A DNA stretch of 64,000 nt from Micromonospora carbonacea (GTDB lineage: Bacteria; Actinomycetota; Actinomycetes; Mycobacteriales; Micromonosporaceae). Numbering within the stretch: the first letter of the stretch is position 1; each line of letters begins with the position of its first letter. The stretch lies in contig NZ_JACHMZ010000001.1 in assembly GCF_014205165.1 (NCBI RefSeq), positions 4,508,501 to 4,572,500 of the forward strand, read 5' to 3'. A program made the position numbers and the translations under genes. Below the pieces are notes generated by a model. That model was given only the letters and a program-made list of their open reading frames with translations, had not been told where the DNA came from and ran no database searches. Below are positions 39,501 through 61,600 of the stretch, piece after piece.

Positions 39501-41561
39501 CACACACGCCGCACCGATCTCACCCTGCGAGTGGCCGACCACCGCGTCCGGGACGACACCGGCCGCCCGCCACACGGCGGCGAGGGCGACGCCGACGGCC
39601 CACAGGACCGGCTGCACGACCTCGACCCGCTCCAGCCACGACTCGTCGTCGCCGGTCAGCACGGAGACCAGGTCGACGTCGAGGTGGGGGGCGAGGGCCC
39701 GCTGACACTCCGCCAGCTTCGCGTCGAACACCGGCGTACGGCCGACCAGGCCGGCGGCCATCCGCGCCGACTGCGCGCCCTGACCGGGGAAGACGAAGAC
39801 GGGGCCGGGGCCGGAGCCGACGACCGTGCCGGTGACCAGGTTGCTGGCCGGCTGGCCGACGGCCAGGGCGTCGAGCCCGGCCAGCAGCTCACCGGCGTCC
39901 GCGCCGACGACGGCGGCGCGGTGGTCGAACGTGGACCGGGTCGTCGCGAGGGACCAGCCGACCGCCGCCGGGGCGAGGTCGCCGTGCTCCCGCACGTGGG
40001 CGGCGAGCCGGGCGGCCTGGCCGGCGAGCGCGGCCTTCGACCGGGCGGACACGGGCCACACCGTCACGTCCGAGTCGACGAGCGCGGCGGCGGCAGTCTC
40101 CGCCTCGGAAGCCCCCGCGTGGACGGCCTCGGCGGCCTCCGCGTCGACGGCCTCGGCGTCGTCCGGGGCGACGGCCTGCGGCCGGTACTCCTCCAGGATC
40201 ACGTGGGCGTTGGTGCCGCTGACGCCGAACGAGGAGACGCCGCCGCGCCGGGGGCGGCCCAGCTCGGGCCACGGCTTACGCTCGGTGAGCAGGGACACCG
40301 CCCCGGCGGTCCAGTCGACGTGCTTCGACGGCTCGTCGATGTGCAGCGTCTCCGGCATGACGCCGTTGCGCAGCGCCATCACCATCTTGACCAGGCCGGC
40401 GACCCCGGCGGCGCTCTGCGTGTGGCCGATGTTGGACTTCACCGAGCCCAGCCAGAGCGGCCGGTCGGCGGGGCGGTCCTGCCCGTACGTGGCGATGAGC
40501 GCCTGCGCCTCGATCGGGTCGCCGAGGGTGGTGCCAGTGCCGTGCGCCTCCACCACGTCGACGTCGGCGGTGCCGAGCCGGGCGTTGGCGAGGGCGGCCC
40601 GGATGACCCGCTGCTGGGAGGGGCCGTTGGGGGCGGTGAGGCCGTTGGACGCGCCGTCCTGGTTGAGGGCGCTGCCCCGGATCACGGCGAGGACGGGGTG
40701 GCCGTTGCGCTCGGCGTCGGCGAGCCGCTCGACGACGAGCACGCCGCCGCCCTCGCCCCAGCCGGTGCCGTCCGCCCCCTCCGCGAACGCCTTGCACCGG
40801 CCATCGACGGACATGCCGCGCTGCCGGGAGAAGACGACGAAGACGCCCGGGGTGGCCATGACGGTGACGCCACCGGCGATGGCGAGGTCGCACTCGCCCC
40901 GCCGCAGCGCGTTCACGGCGAGGTGCAGGGCGACCAGCGACGAGGAGCAGGCGGTGTCGACGGTGACGGCCGGGCCGTTGAGGCCGAGGGTGAACGAGAT
41001 GCGGCCGGACGCGACGCTTGTGGTGTTGCCGGTGCCGAGGTACATGTCGACGCCCTCGGGGACGTTCGGCAGGCCCATGCCGTAGTTGGAGGTGCTCACG
41101 CCGACGAAGACGCCGGTGGAGCTGCCCCGCAGCGACAGCGGGTCGATGCCGGCCCGCTCGACGGCCTCCCACGACGTCTCCAGCAGCAGCCGCTGCTGCG
41201 GGTCCATGGCGAGGGCCTCGCGCGGCGAGATGCCGAACAGGGTCGGGTCGAACGCCCCGGCGTCGTCGAGGAACCCGCCGACGCGCGTGTAGCTCTTGCC
41301 CGGCTTGTTCGGGTCCGGGTCGTAGAGGGCCTCCAGGTCCCAGCCCCGGTCGGCCGGGAACTCGGTGAGGGCGTCCCGGCCGTCGGCGACGATCTCCCAC
41401 AGGTCCTCGGGCGACCGGACGCCGCCGGGGAAGCGGCAGCTCATCGAGACGATGGCGAGGGGCTCGCTGTCACGGGCCTCGACGCTCTGGAGCTTGCGCT
41501 TCGTGTCGTGCAGGTCGGCGGTCACCCGCTTGAGGAAGTACCGCAGCTTGTCGTCGCTCAT
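36549..41561 (-). CDS. type I PKS-C: single module KS-AT(methylmalonyl)-KR-ACP
   Basis: A 1670-residue single-module subunit. The N-terminal docking region is [22 protein letters not shown] has Cys205 in VDTACSSS. The KS-AT linker carries an Ala/Glu/Asp-rich stretch. AT has GHSQGE Ser678 and YASH (methylmalonyl). KR has TGGTGALGG near 1237, LDD (B type) and Tyr1382 in GNYAPSN, with the catalytic Ser present 13 residues before it. ACP has Ser1552 (GFDSV). The C-terminal docking helices end in [14 protein letters not shown]. No DH or ER, so it leaves a methyl-branched beta-hydroxyl. ATG 41561 is supported by an upstream GAGGCAGG. The gap to PKS-B is only 36 bases, consistent with one transcript. 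Confidence 0.92.
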   Translation of the reverse strand: MSDDKLRYFLKRVTADLHDTKRKLQSVEARDSEPLAIVSMSCRFPGGVRSPEDLWEIVADGRDALTEFPADRGWDLEALYDPDPNKPGKSYTRVGGFLDDAGAFDPTLFGISPREALAMDPQQRLLLETSWEAVERAGIDPLSLRGSSTGVFVGVSTSNYGMGLPNVPEGVDMYLGTGNTTSVASGRISFTLGLNGPAVTVDTACSSSLVALHLAVNALRRGECDLAIAGGVTVMATPGVFVVFSRQRGMSVDGRCKAFAEGADGTGWGEGGGVLVVERLADAERNGHPVLAVIRGSALNQDGASNGLTAPNGPSQQRVIRAALANARLGTADVDVVEAHGTGTTLGDPIEAQALIATYGQDRPADRPLWLGSVKSNIGHTQSAAGVAGLVKMVMALRNGVMPETLHIDEPSKHVDWTAGAVSLLTERKPWPELGRPRRGGVSSFGVSGTNAHVILEEYRPQAVAPDDAEAVDAEAAEAVHAGASEAETAAAALVDSDVTVWPVSARSKAALAGQAARLAAHVREHGDLAPAAVGWSLATTRSTFDHRAAVVGADAGELLAGLDALAVGQPASNLVTGTVVGSGPGPVFVFPGQGAQSARMAAGLVGRTPVFDAKLAECQRALAPHLDVDLVSVLTGDDESWLERVEVVQPVLWAVGVALAAVWRAAGVVPDAVVGHSQGEIGAACVAGILSLDDAAKTVALRSRALAVLRGTGTMASVDLSADAVTERLHAFPGVGVAAVNGPATVVVSGPPQPVADLVDACQADGIRARLIPVDYASHSAAVQEVAERLRADLADVAPQPGHTRLVSTLTGDWVDPASMTADYWYDNLRQTVQFDAAVRVAVVAGHTTFVEISPHPVLTMPVTAILDDAGVTGHTIGSLRRGDDDPTRLLTNLATAHAIGLPVDLTKVLAAAGTVPLPTYAFDHQRFWLDGSGGVDLETLLQGAANPDDAGFWAAVERGDLTALAEAVATDDIPAYEAVDALGPALPLLTSWRRKRRRQSDIDSWRYQDTWKPLTGIANRGMSGTWVVVLPTGDIVEPWQDACVEAVTAAGATVVAVPVSTTDADRDLLGKLLREALVAADGGTDEPADVAGVVSLLAFDELVHPLHPSVPGGFAATVALFQALGDVGLRAPMWAVTSGAASVGRADLLRSPVQALVWGFGRVAALEHPERWGGLVDLPEAVDERCAGLLVAALTAAGDEDQLAVRPGGLLARRLTRVPLGDSQPANPWEPYGTALVTGGTGALGGHAARWLARSGVQNIVVASRRGMNAPGAQQLVDDLTALGAQASVVECDAADRDALAALIESIPAEHPLTTVVHASAVLDDAMINDIRLDQIERVLQAKVDVAYHLHELTLDLDLSAFVMFSSFAGSVASSGVGNYAPSNAFLDALAQHRRGLGLPATSIAWGAWAGGGMADGPLGELLHRHGVPEMAPDAAIAALHQAVDHGEAFLTIADIAWERFSVAFTATRPGPLISDLPDVRRLQATERIATVETGDGPDTLQERLAGLPAADRLAVLLGLVRGQVAAVLNYPSAESVDEHRAFRELGFDSVTAVELRNRLGSATGVALPVTLVFDYPTPTTLAEYLFAEVAHDDVVTPTVLLDDLDRIADSLDVVARDEAARVRATVRLQAMLSRLGQASGGADIGRHLDDATDDELFAMVDKDLGIS
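38790..39800 (-). repeat. near-identical AT cassette, copy in PKS-C
   Basis: The methylmalonyl AT and its downstream linker, almost the same as the segments in PKS-D, PKS-B and PKS-A. Similarity fades near 39795 toward the KS-AT linker. Boundaries are approximate. Confidence 0.7.
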
Positions 41562-41597
41562 CGGGTCGCACCTGCCTCGATCCGGAAGTCGGTCATC

Positions 41598-52535
<10,938 letters not shown>

Positions 52536-52551
52536 GGACCGCCCACTCCTT

Positions 52552-52605
52552 GTGTTGACCCGTCGACCCGTGTTGGCCCATCGACCCGTGTTGGTCCGTC
52601 GCCCC
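52552..52605. repeat. three tandem 18-bp repeats between PKS-A and PKS-B
   Basis: GTGTTGACCCGTCGACCC (52552-52569), GTGTTGGCCCATCGACCC (52570-52587) and GTGTTGGTCCGTCGCCCC (52588-52605), head to tail. They fill most of the 83-base gap between the PKS-A stop and the PKS-B start, just upstream of the PKS-B ribosome site. Confidence 0.85.
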
Positions 52606-52618
52606 GGCAGCGTTCACG

Positions 52619-55600
52619 TCAGGACACCCCCAGCTCCCGGTCGATGAAGTCGAAGACCTCGTCGGGGGTGGCGTCCTGGAGCTTCTCGGCGACGGTGTCC
52701 CCGCCCGCGCCCGCCGGGGCGTCGTCGGCGTTGAGGGACGCCAGCAGCGCCCGCAGCCGCTCGGTGATCCGGATCCGGGCGCTGCGGTCCGGGGCGGAGC
52801 CGGTGAGCGCCGCCTCCAGCCTGTCCAGCTCCCCGAAGACCGGCGCGACGGCGACCACCCCGCCGTCGACGACCGCCGCCCGCACGTATTCGGCGAGGCC
52901 GGCGGCGGTCGGGTAGTCGAAGACGACAGTGGCGGGCAGCCGGACGCCGGTCGCCGCGGTGAGCCGGTTGCGCAGCTCCACGGCGGTCAGCGAGTCGAAG
53001 CCGAGTTCCCGGAACGCCCGGTCGGGTTCGACCGCGTCCATCGAGGCGTGCCCGAGCACGGCGGCGGCCTGGCCGCGTACCAGGTCGAGGAGGGTCTTGC
53101 GCCGTTCGGCGTCGGTCTGCCCGGCGAGCAGGGCGGCGAGGGACTCGGCGGTCGGTCCGGCGTCGTCGGCCCGCGCGGCGGCGGCCTGCTGCGCCTCGGC
53201 GATGCCGGCGAGCAACGGGCTGGGCCGGACGGCGACGAACCCGGGCACGTACCGCGCCCAGTCGATGCCGGCCACCAGCGTCGCCGGTTCCCGCCGGGCC
53301 ACGCAGGCCGCGAGCGCGGCGAGCGCGGGGGCGGTGTCGAGGCGGGCGACGCCGGTGCGGCGGCGGCGCTCCTCCACGGCCGGGTCGGCGGCGGCCATCC
53401 CGCCGGCCGCCCACGGTCCCCAGGCGATCGACGTGGCCGGCAGCCCCTGCCGGTGCCGCTGCTCGGCCAGCGCGTCGAGGTACGCGTTGGCGGCGGCGTA
53501 GCTGCCCTGCCCGGCCGCGCCGAGCTGCCCGGCCATGGCGGAGAACAGCACGAACGCGCGCAGCTCCCGGCCGACGGTCAGCTCGTGCAGGTGCAGCGCG
53601 CCGAGCACCTTGGGCCGCAGCACGGTGGCGATCCGGTCGGCGGTAAGCCCGTCGAGGACCCCGTCGTCGAGGACGCCCGCCGCGTGCACGACGGCGGTCA
53701 GCGGCGCGTCGGCGGGCACCTCGGCGAGCAGCTTCGCCAGGGCGGCCCGGTCGGCGACGTCGCAGGCGGCGACGGTGACCCGCGTGCCCGCCCCGGTCAG
53801 CTCCCGGACCAGGTCGGCGGTGCCCGGGGCGTCGACGCCCCGGCGGCTCACCAGCAGCAGGTGCTCGGCGCCCCGGGCGGCCAGCCAGCGGGCCACCTCC
53901 GCGCCGAGCGCACCGGTGCCGCCGGTGACGAGGGTGGTGCCCCGGTGGTCGGGCTCGTCGGCGGCGGGGGTCCCGCCGGGGGCCCGGACCAGCCGGCGGA
54001 CGAGGATCGTGGCCCCGTCGACGGCGACCTGGTCCTCGCCGTCGAGGCCGGCGAGGGCGGCGCAGAGCAGGTCCCAGCCGTGGTCGTCGAGGGTGGCCGG
54101 CACGTCGACCAGCCCGCCCCACCGCTCGGGGTGTTCCAGGGCGACGACCCGGCCGAGGCCCCACAGCAGCGACTGCTCCGGCCGGTCCACCGTCCCGCCC
54201 CGGGTGGTGCCGGCCGCGCCCCGGGTGACGCACCACAGCGGCGCGGCCACGTCGAGGTCGCCGAGGGCCTGGACCAGGGCGAGGGAGCGGGCGAGGAAGG
54301 GCGGCACCGGCTGGGTGTCGTCGACCGCGCCGTCGGCGAGGGCCAGCAGCGACAGCACCCCGTCGGCGGGGGCCCGCCCGCCGTCGCCGTCGCCGGTCGC
54401 GGCGGCCAGGTGGGCGGCGACGGCGGCCCGGTCGGTCAGGTCCTCGGGCAACAGCACCAGCCGCACGTCGGCGCCCCGGCGGGTCAGCTCGGCGACGGCC
54501 GCCTCGCCCTCCCCCGCGCGGCGCTCGTCGGCGACGACCCACCAGTCGCCGGAGAGGAAGCTGACGGGCGTGCCGGTGTACGGCTGCCAGACCGCGCGGT
54601 AGCGCAGGTCGTCCAGGGTGGAGCGCTCGCGTTGCTGTCGCCGCCAGGAGGCGAGCACCGGCAGGGCCGCGCCGAGCCGTTCGAGGGAGTCGGCGGCGTC
54701 CTGCGCGGTGAGTTCCGCGAGCGCGGCCAGGTCCTCCCGCTCGACGGCGGCCCAGAACGCGGAGTCGACGCCGCTCGGGGCCTCCTCCGCGCCGGCCAGC
54801 TCGGCCTTGGTGGGCCAGAACCGATCCCGGTCGAACGCGTACGTGGGCAGCGGCACGGTGCCGGCCTCGGCGAGGACCTTCGTCAGGTCGACGGGCAGGC
54901 CGATCGCGTGCGCGGCGGCCAGGTTGGTCAGCAGCCGCGTCGGGTCGTCGTCACCGCGGCGCAGGCTACCGATCGTGTGGCCGGTGACCCCGGCGTCGTC
55001 GAGGATCGCCGTCACCGGCATCGTCAACACCGGATGCGGGCTGATCTCCACGAACGTCGTGTGCCCGACCGCCACGGCCACCCGCACGGCCGCGTCGAAC
55101 TGCACCGTCTGCCGCAGGTTGTCATACCAGTAGTCCGCCGTCATGCTCCCCGGGTCCACCCAGTCACCCGTCAACGTCGACACGAGCCGAACCCGACCCG
55201 GCTGCGGGGTCACGTCGGCCAGGTCCGCGCGGAGGCGTTCGGCGACGTCCTGCACCGACGGGGAGTGCGAGGCGTAGTCCACCGGAATCAGGCGGGCCCG
55301 GACCCCGTCGGCCTGGCAGGCGTCCACCAGGTCCGCGACCGGCTGCGGCGGACCCGACACCACCACCGTCGCCGGACCGTTCACCGCCGCCACACCCACA
55401 CCCGGGAACTGCGCGAGCCGTGCGGTCACCGCGACGGCGGACAGGTCAACCGACGCCATCGCACCAGTCCCCCGCAACACCGCCAAGGCCCGCGACCGCA
55501 GCGCGACCGTCTTCGCCGCATCGTCGAGGGACAGGATCCCCGCCACACACGCCGCACCGATCTCGCCCTGCGAATGACCGACCACCGCCTGCGGGGACAC

Positions 55601-58600
55601 GCCCGCGTGTTCCCACACCGCCGCGAGGGCGACGCCGACGGCCCACAGGACCGGCTGCACCACCTCGACCCGCTCCAACCACGACTCGTCATCCCCGGTC
55701 AACACGGAGACAAGGTCGACGTCCAGGAACGGAGCCAGGGCCCGCTGACACTCCGCCAACTGCGCGTCGAACACCGGAGTGCGACCCACCAGACCGGCCG
55801 CCATGCGCGCCGACTGCGCACCCTGCCCCGGGAACACGAACACCGGACCCACACCGTGACCAGAGGCGACACCGGACACCACGTTGCCCGCCGGCAGACC
55901 GGACGCCAGAGCATCCAGCCCCGACAGCAACTCGGGCAGGCCCGAACCGACCACAGCGGCCCGCTGGTCGAACGTCGACCGCGTCGTCGCCAGCGACCAA
56001 CCGACCACCGCCGGCTCCACGCCACCGTGCTCCCGCAGGTGCCGGGCCAGCCGGGCCGCCTGACCAGCCAGGGCCGCCTTCGACCGCGCCGACACCGGCC
56101 ACACCGTCACCCCGGCGGCGATCAGGCCCGGACCGCCCGCGTCGTCGGTGTCGGGGGCCTCGGCGGCGGGCAGGTCTTCGGGCAGTTCGAGGATGACGTG
56201 CGCGTTGGTGCCGGAGATGCCGAACGACGACACCGCCGACCGCCGGACACGACCCGTCCCCGGCCACGGCGTCGCCTCGGTGGCCAACTCCACCGCACCC
56301 GCCGACCAGTCGATGTGCGGCGACGGGGCATCCACGTGCAGCGTCGCCGGGACGACACCCTCCCGCATGGCGAGGACCATCTTGATGATCCCGGCGACGC
56401 CGGCGGCGGCCTGCGTGTGCCCGATGTTGGACTTGACCGAGCCGAGCAGCAGCGGCGCGGCGTCGCCCCGGTCCTGCCCGTACGTGGCCAGGAGCGCCTG
56501 CGCCTCGATCGGGTCACCCAGCGTCGTGCCCGTGCCGTGCGCCTCCACCACGTCCACATCCGCAGCCGACAACCCCGCCGACGCAAGAGCCTGCCGGATC
56601 ACCCGCTGCTGCGACGGACCATTCGGCGCAGTCAACCCGTTCGACGCCCCATCCTGATTCACCGCAGAACCCCGCACCACCGCAAGCACCCGATGCCCGT
56701 TACGCCGCGCGTCCGACAACCGCTCCACCAGGAGCACCCCGACACCCTCACCCCAACCGGTGCCATCCGCGCCGGCCGCGAACGCCTTGCACCGGCCGTC
56801 GGCGGCCAGGCCGCGCTGCCGGGAGAACTCCACGAACAGCCCCGGCGTCGCCATCACGGTGACGCCACCGGCCAGCGCGAGATCGCACTCGCCGCGCCGC
56901 AGCGCCTGCACCGCCAGGTGCAACGCCACCAGCGACGACGAACACGCCGTGTCCACCGACACCGCCGGCCCCTCCAACCCCAACGCGTACGCCACCCGAC
57001 CCGACACCACACTCGCCGCGTTCCCCGTGCCCGCGAAGCCCTCCACGTCGTCCACGGCCACCATGAGCAGGGCCCCATAGTCCTGGCCATTCGTGCCGAC
57101 GAACACCCCTGTTCGCGAACCCCGCAACCCCGCCGGATCAACCCCTGCCCGCTCCACCGCCTCCCACGACGCCTCCAGCAACAACCGCTGCTGCGGATCC
57201 ATCGCAAGGGCCTCACGGGGCGAAATGCCGAAGAAAGCCGCATCGAAGTCGGCCGCCTCGTAGAGGAAGGCGCCGCTGCGGACGTAGGAGGTGCCGGAGG
57301 AATAGGGGTCGGGGTCGTACAGCCGGTCGATGTCCCAGCCCCGGTCGCCGGGCAGGTCGGACACGGCGTCGCGGCCGGCGTGCAGCATCTGCCAGAACCG
57401 TTCGGGGTCGACGGCCCCGCCGGGGAACCGGCAGGACATGGCGACGATGGCGACGGGCTCGTCGTCGGCGAGCGGCACGGACGCGTTCTGGGTGACGGTT
57501 TCGGCCCCGCCGCCGAGTTCCTCGTGCAGGTGCCGGGCGAGGACGGTGGGGGTGGGGTAGTCGAAGACGAGGGTCACCGGCAGGCGCAGCCCGGTGGCGG
57601 TGGCGAGCCGGTTGCGCAGCTCCACGGCGGTCACCGAGTCGAAGCCGAGGTCCCGGAACGCGTGGTGCGGGTCGACGGCGTCGCCGCCGGCGTACTTGAG
57701 GACGGTGGCCGCCTGGCCGCGGACCAGGTCGAGCAGCGCGGCGCGGCGCTCGTCGGCGCTCATCCGGCCGAACGCGGCGGCGGGGCCGGCGTCGTCGGTC
57801 TCCGTCGCCTCGGCGACGCCCTTGCTGGCGGCGAGCTGCTGCGCCTCGGGGATCTCGGCGATCAGCGGGCCGGGCCGGGTGGCGGTGAACGCGACGTAGA
57901 ACCGGTCCCAGGCGATGTGGGAGATGGTCAGGTACGTCTCGTCGTGCTCGACGGCCTGGTGCAGCGCGGCGACGGCGAGCCGGGGGTGCATCTCGGGCGC
58001 GCCGTGGCGGTGCAGCATCCGGCCGAAGTCGCCCTCGGCCATGCCGCCGCCGCCCCAGGCGCCCCAGCCGATGGAGGTGGCGGGGAGACCGAGGCCGCGG
58101 CGGTGCTCGGCGAGGGCGTTGAGGAACGCGTTGCCGGGGGCGTAGTTGCCGACGCCGGAGCTGCCGACGGTGCCGGCCATGGAGGAGAACAGGACGAACG
58201 CGTCGAGGTCGTGGTCGCGGGTCAGCTCGTGCAGGTTGAGCGCGGCGGTGACCTTGGCGCTGAGCGCGTAGTCGACCTGGTCGAGGGTGAGCGCGCTGAC
58301 GACCGAGTCGTCGAGGACGGCGGCGGTGTGCACCACGGCGGTGAGCGGGTGCTCGGTGGGCAGGTCGGCGAGGACGGCGGCGAGGGCGTCGCGGTCGGCG
58401 GCGTCGCAGGCGGCCACGGTGACCCGCGCGCCGAGCCCAGTCAGCTCGGCCTCCAGCTCGGCGATGCCGTCGGCCTGCCGGCCGCGCCGGCTGAGCAGCA
58501 CCAGGTGGGACGCGCCGTTGGCGGCGAGCCAGCGGGCCATGTGCCCGCCGAGGGCGCCGGTGCCGCCGGTGACGAGGGCGGTGCCGGAGGGCCGCCAGGC

Positions 58601-61600
58601 GCGGGTGGCGGGGGCGTCGCCGAGCGGGGCACGCAGCAGCCGCCGGCCGAACGCGCCGGCCCGGCGCAGGGCCACCTGGTCCTCCCCGTCCGCGCCGGCG
58701 AGGACGCGGGCGAGGCGGCGGGCGGTGGTGTCGTCGGGGTCGGCGGGCAGGTCGACGAGTCCGCCCCAGCGGTCGGGGTGTTCGAGGGCGGCGACCCGGC
58801 CGAAGCCCCAGGCGAGCTGCTGCCCGGGGTGCGGCAGCGGGTCGGCGGGGTCGGTGGAGACCGCGCCGCGGGTCAGCGCCCACAGGGGGGCGCGGACGCC
58901 CGCGTCGCCGAGGGCCTGGGTGAGGGTGACGGTGCCGGCGAAGCCGACGGGCACGTGGCGGTGGGTGGGCGTGGGCGTCTCGTCGAGGGCGAGCAGGGAG
59001 ACGATCCCGGCGGCGGGGTGGGCGGCGGCGAGGTCGCGCAGCCGGGCCGCGAGGGCGTCGCGGTCGGTCCGCTCGCCGGCCAGGGCCACGGGTACGACGG
59101 TCGCGCCGTGCCGGGCGAGGGCGTCGCGGGTGAACGCGGCCAGCGCGGCATCGGCCTGCTGCGGTCCGGCGGCGCTGCCGTCGGTGCCGGTGTCGGCGGC
59201 GGTGTCGTCCGGGCCGGTGACCAGCCACCAGGTGCCGGCGAGGGCGGGCTCGTCGCCGCCGTCCGCGCCGACGGGCAGCCACGCGTCGCGGTACCGCCAC
59301 GAGTCGATGGTGGCCTGGTCGCGGTGCCGGCGTCGCCAGGCGGTGAGGGCGGGCAGCACGTCGGCGAACGCCGCCTCGGGCACGGTGCCGCCGTCGGTGG
59401 CGGCGGCGAGTTCGGCGGTGAGCGCGGCCAGGTCGCCGTCCTCGACGGCGGCCCAGAACCGGGCGTCGGACTCGTCCGCCGGGCCGGCGGGGACCGCGGC
59501 CGGGGCGGTGGTGGCGGTGGCGGGCCGAGGCCAGTAGAGCTGCCGCTGGAACGGGTACGTGGGCAGGTCGCGGCGGCGCGCGGGCAGCCCGGCGTACGCG
59601 GGTCGCCAGTCGACGGGCGTACCCCCGGTGAAGACCTCGGCGGCGGCCCGGTGGAACCGGCCGAGGTCGCCCTCGTTGCGCCGCAGGGTGCCGGTGACGG
59701 TGACCGCGCCCGGGTCGGCGGCGGCCAGCTCGACGCTCTCCTGCACGGCCATGGTGAGCACCGGGTGGGCGCTGACCTCGACGAACGTCTGGTAGCCGGC
59801 GGCGACGAGGCTGCGCACCGCCTCGTCGAAGCGGACGGTCCGCCGCAGGTTGCGGTACCAGTAGTCGGCGTCGAGGGCGGCGGTGTCGAGCCAGTCGCCC
59901 TCGACGGTGGACCGGAACCGGATCTCGCCGGTGCGGGGGGTCAGCCCGGCGAGCAGGGCGAGGAGCTGCTCGCGCAGCGGCTCGACGTGCGCCGAGTGGG
60001 AGGCGTAGTCGACGGGCACCCGGCGGACCCGGGTGTCCCGGGCCTCGTAGTGGGCGACGAGTTCGTCGAGGGCGGCGGAGTCGCCGGAGACGACGACGGA
60101 GGTGGGGCCGTTGACGGCGGCGAGCGCGACGCGGCCGTCCCAGCGGGCGATGGTGGCGGTGGCCTCGTCGGCGGTGGTGGCGACGGAGACCATGCCGCCG
60201 TCCCCGGCGATGCCGGCGATGATCCGGCTGCGCAGGGCGACCACGGCCGCCGCGTCGTCGAGGGTGAGGGCCCCGGCGACGTACGCGGCGGCGATCTCGC
60301 CCTGCGAGTGGCCGACGACGGCGGCGGGGCGGACCCCGTACGACTGCCAGAGGGCGGCGAGGGAGACGCCGACGGCGAACAGGGTGGGCTGGACGACGTC
60401 GACGCGTTCCAGGGACGGCGCGTCGGGCGCGCCGCGCACCACGTCGACGGGCGACCAGTCGACGTGCGGGCGCAGGGCCTCGGCGCAGGCGGCGAACGTG
60501 TCGGCGAAGACGGGGGCGGTGTCGAGGAGTTCGGCGGCCATGCCGACCCACTGGGAGCCCTGGCCGGGGAAGACGAAGGCCACCTCGCCGGGCGTGCCGG
60601 TGCCGGTGACGGTGTCCGGGGCGGGCCGGCCGGCGGCGAGCTCGCCCAGCGCGGCGGTCAGGCCGGCGCGGTCGGCGGCGAGGACGACGGCCCGGTGGTC
60701 GTGGGCGGCGCGGGTGTCCACGAGGGACCAGCCGACGTCGGCGAGCGCGTCGTCGGCGACGGTGTCGAGGTGGGCGGCGAGGTCGCGGGCGCGGGCGGCG
60801 AGGGCGTCGGCGGTGCGCCCGGACAGCACCCAGGGCAGCTCCCGGGCCGGCCCGGCGGCCTGCTCCTGCGCGGCCTCCTCCTGCGCGGCCTCCTCCTGCG
60901 CGGGCTCCTCCTGCGCGGCCTGCTCCTGCGCGGGTTCCTCCTCGGGGGCCTGTTCGAGGATGGTGTGCACGTTGGTGCCGCTGATGCCGAACGAGGAGAC
61001 GCCGGCGCGGCGGACGCCGTCGGCGGGCTCCCACGGGCGGGCCTCGGTGAGCAGCGCGACGTGCCCGGCGGACCAGTCGACGTGCGGGGTGGGCTCGTCG
61101 ACGTGCAGGGTGGGCGGCAGCACCCCGTGCCGCATCGCCAGCACCATCTTGATCACCCCGGCGACGCCGGCGGCGGCCTGGGTGTGGCCGACGTTCGACT
61201 TGATGGAGCCGAGCCACAGCGGCCGGTCGGCGGGGCGGTCCTGCCCGTAGGTGGCCAGCAGCGCCTGGGCCTCGATCGGGTCGCCGAGGGTGGTGCCGGT
61301 GCCGTGCGCCTCGACGGCGTCGACCTGGTCGGCGGTGAGCCCGGCGTTGGCCAGGGCCTGCCGGATGACCCGCTGCTGGGCGGGCCCGTTGGGGGCGGTC
61401 AGCCCGTTGGACGCGCCGTCCTGGTTGACGGCGCTGCCCCGCACCACGGCGAGGACGGGGTTGCCGTCGCGGCGGGCGTCGGAGAGCCGCTGGAGCACCA
61501 GCAGGCCGACGCCCTCGCCCCAGCCGGTGCCGTCGGCGGCCCCGGCGAACGGCTTGCACCGGCCGTCGGCGGCCAGCCCGCGCTGGCGGGAGAAGCCGAC

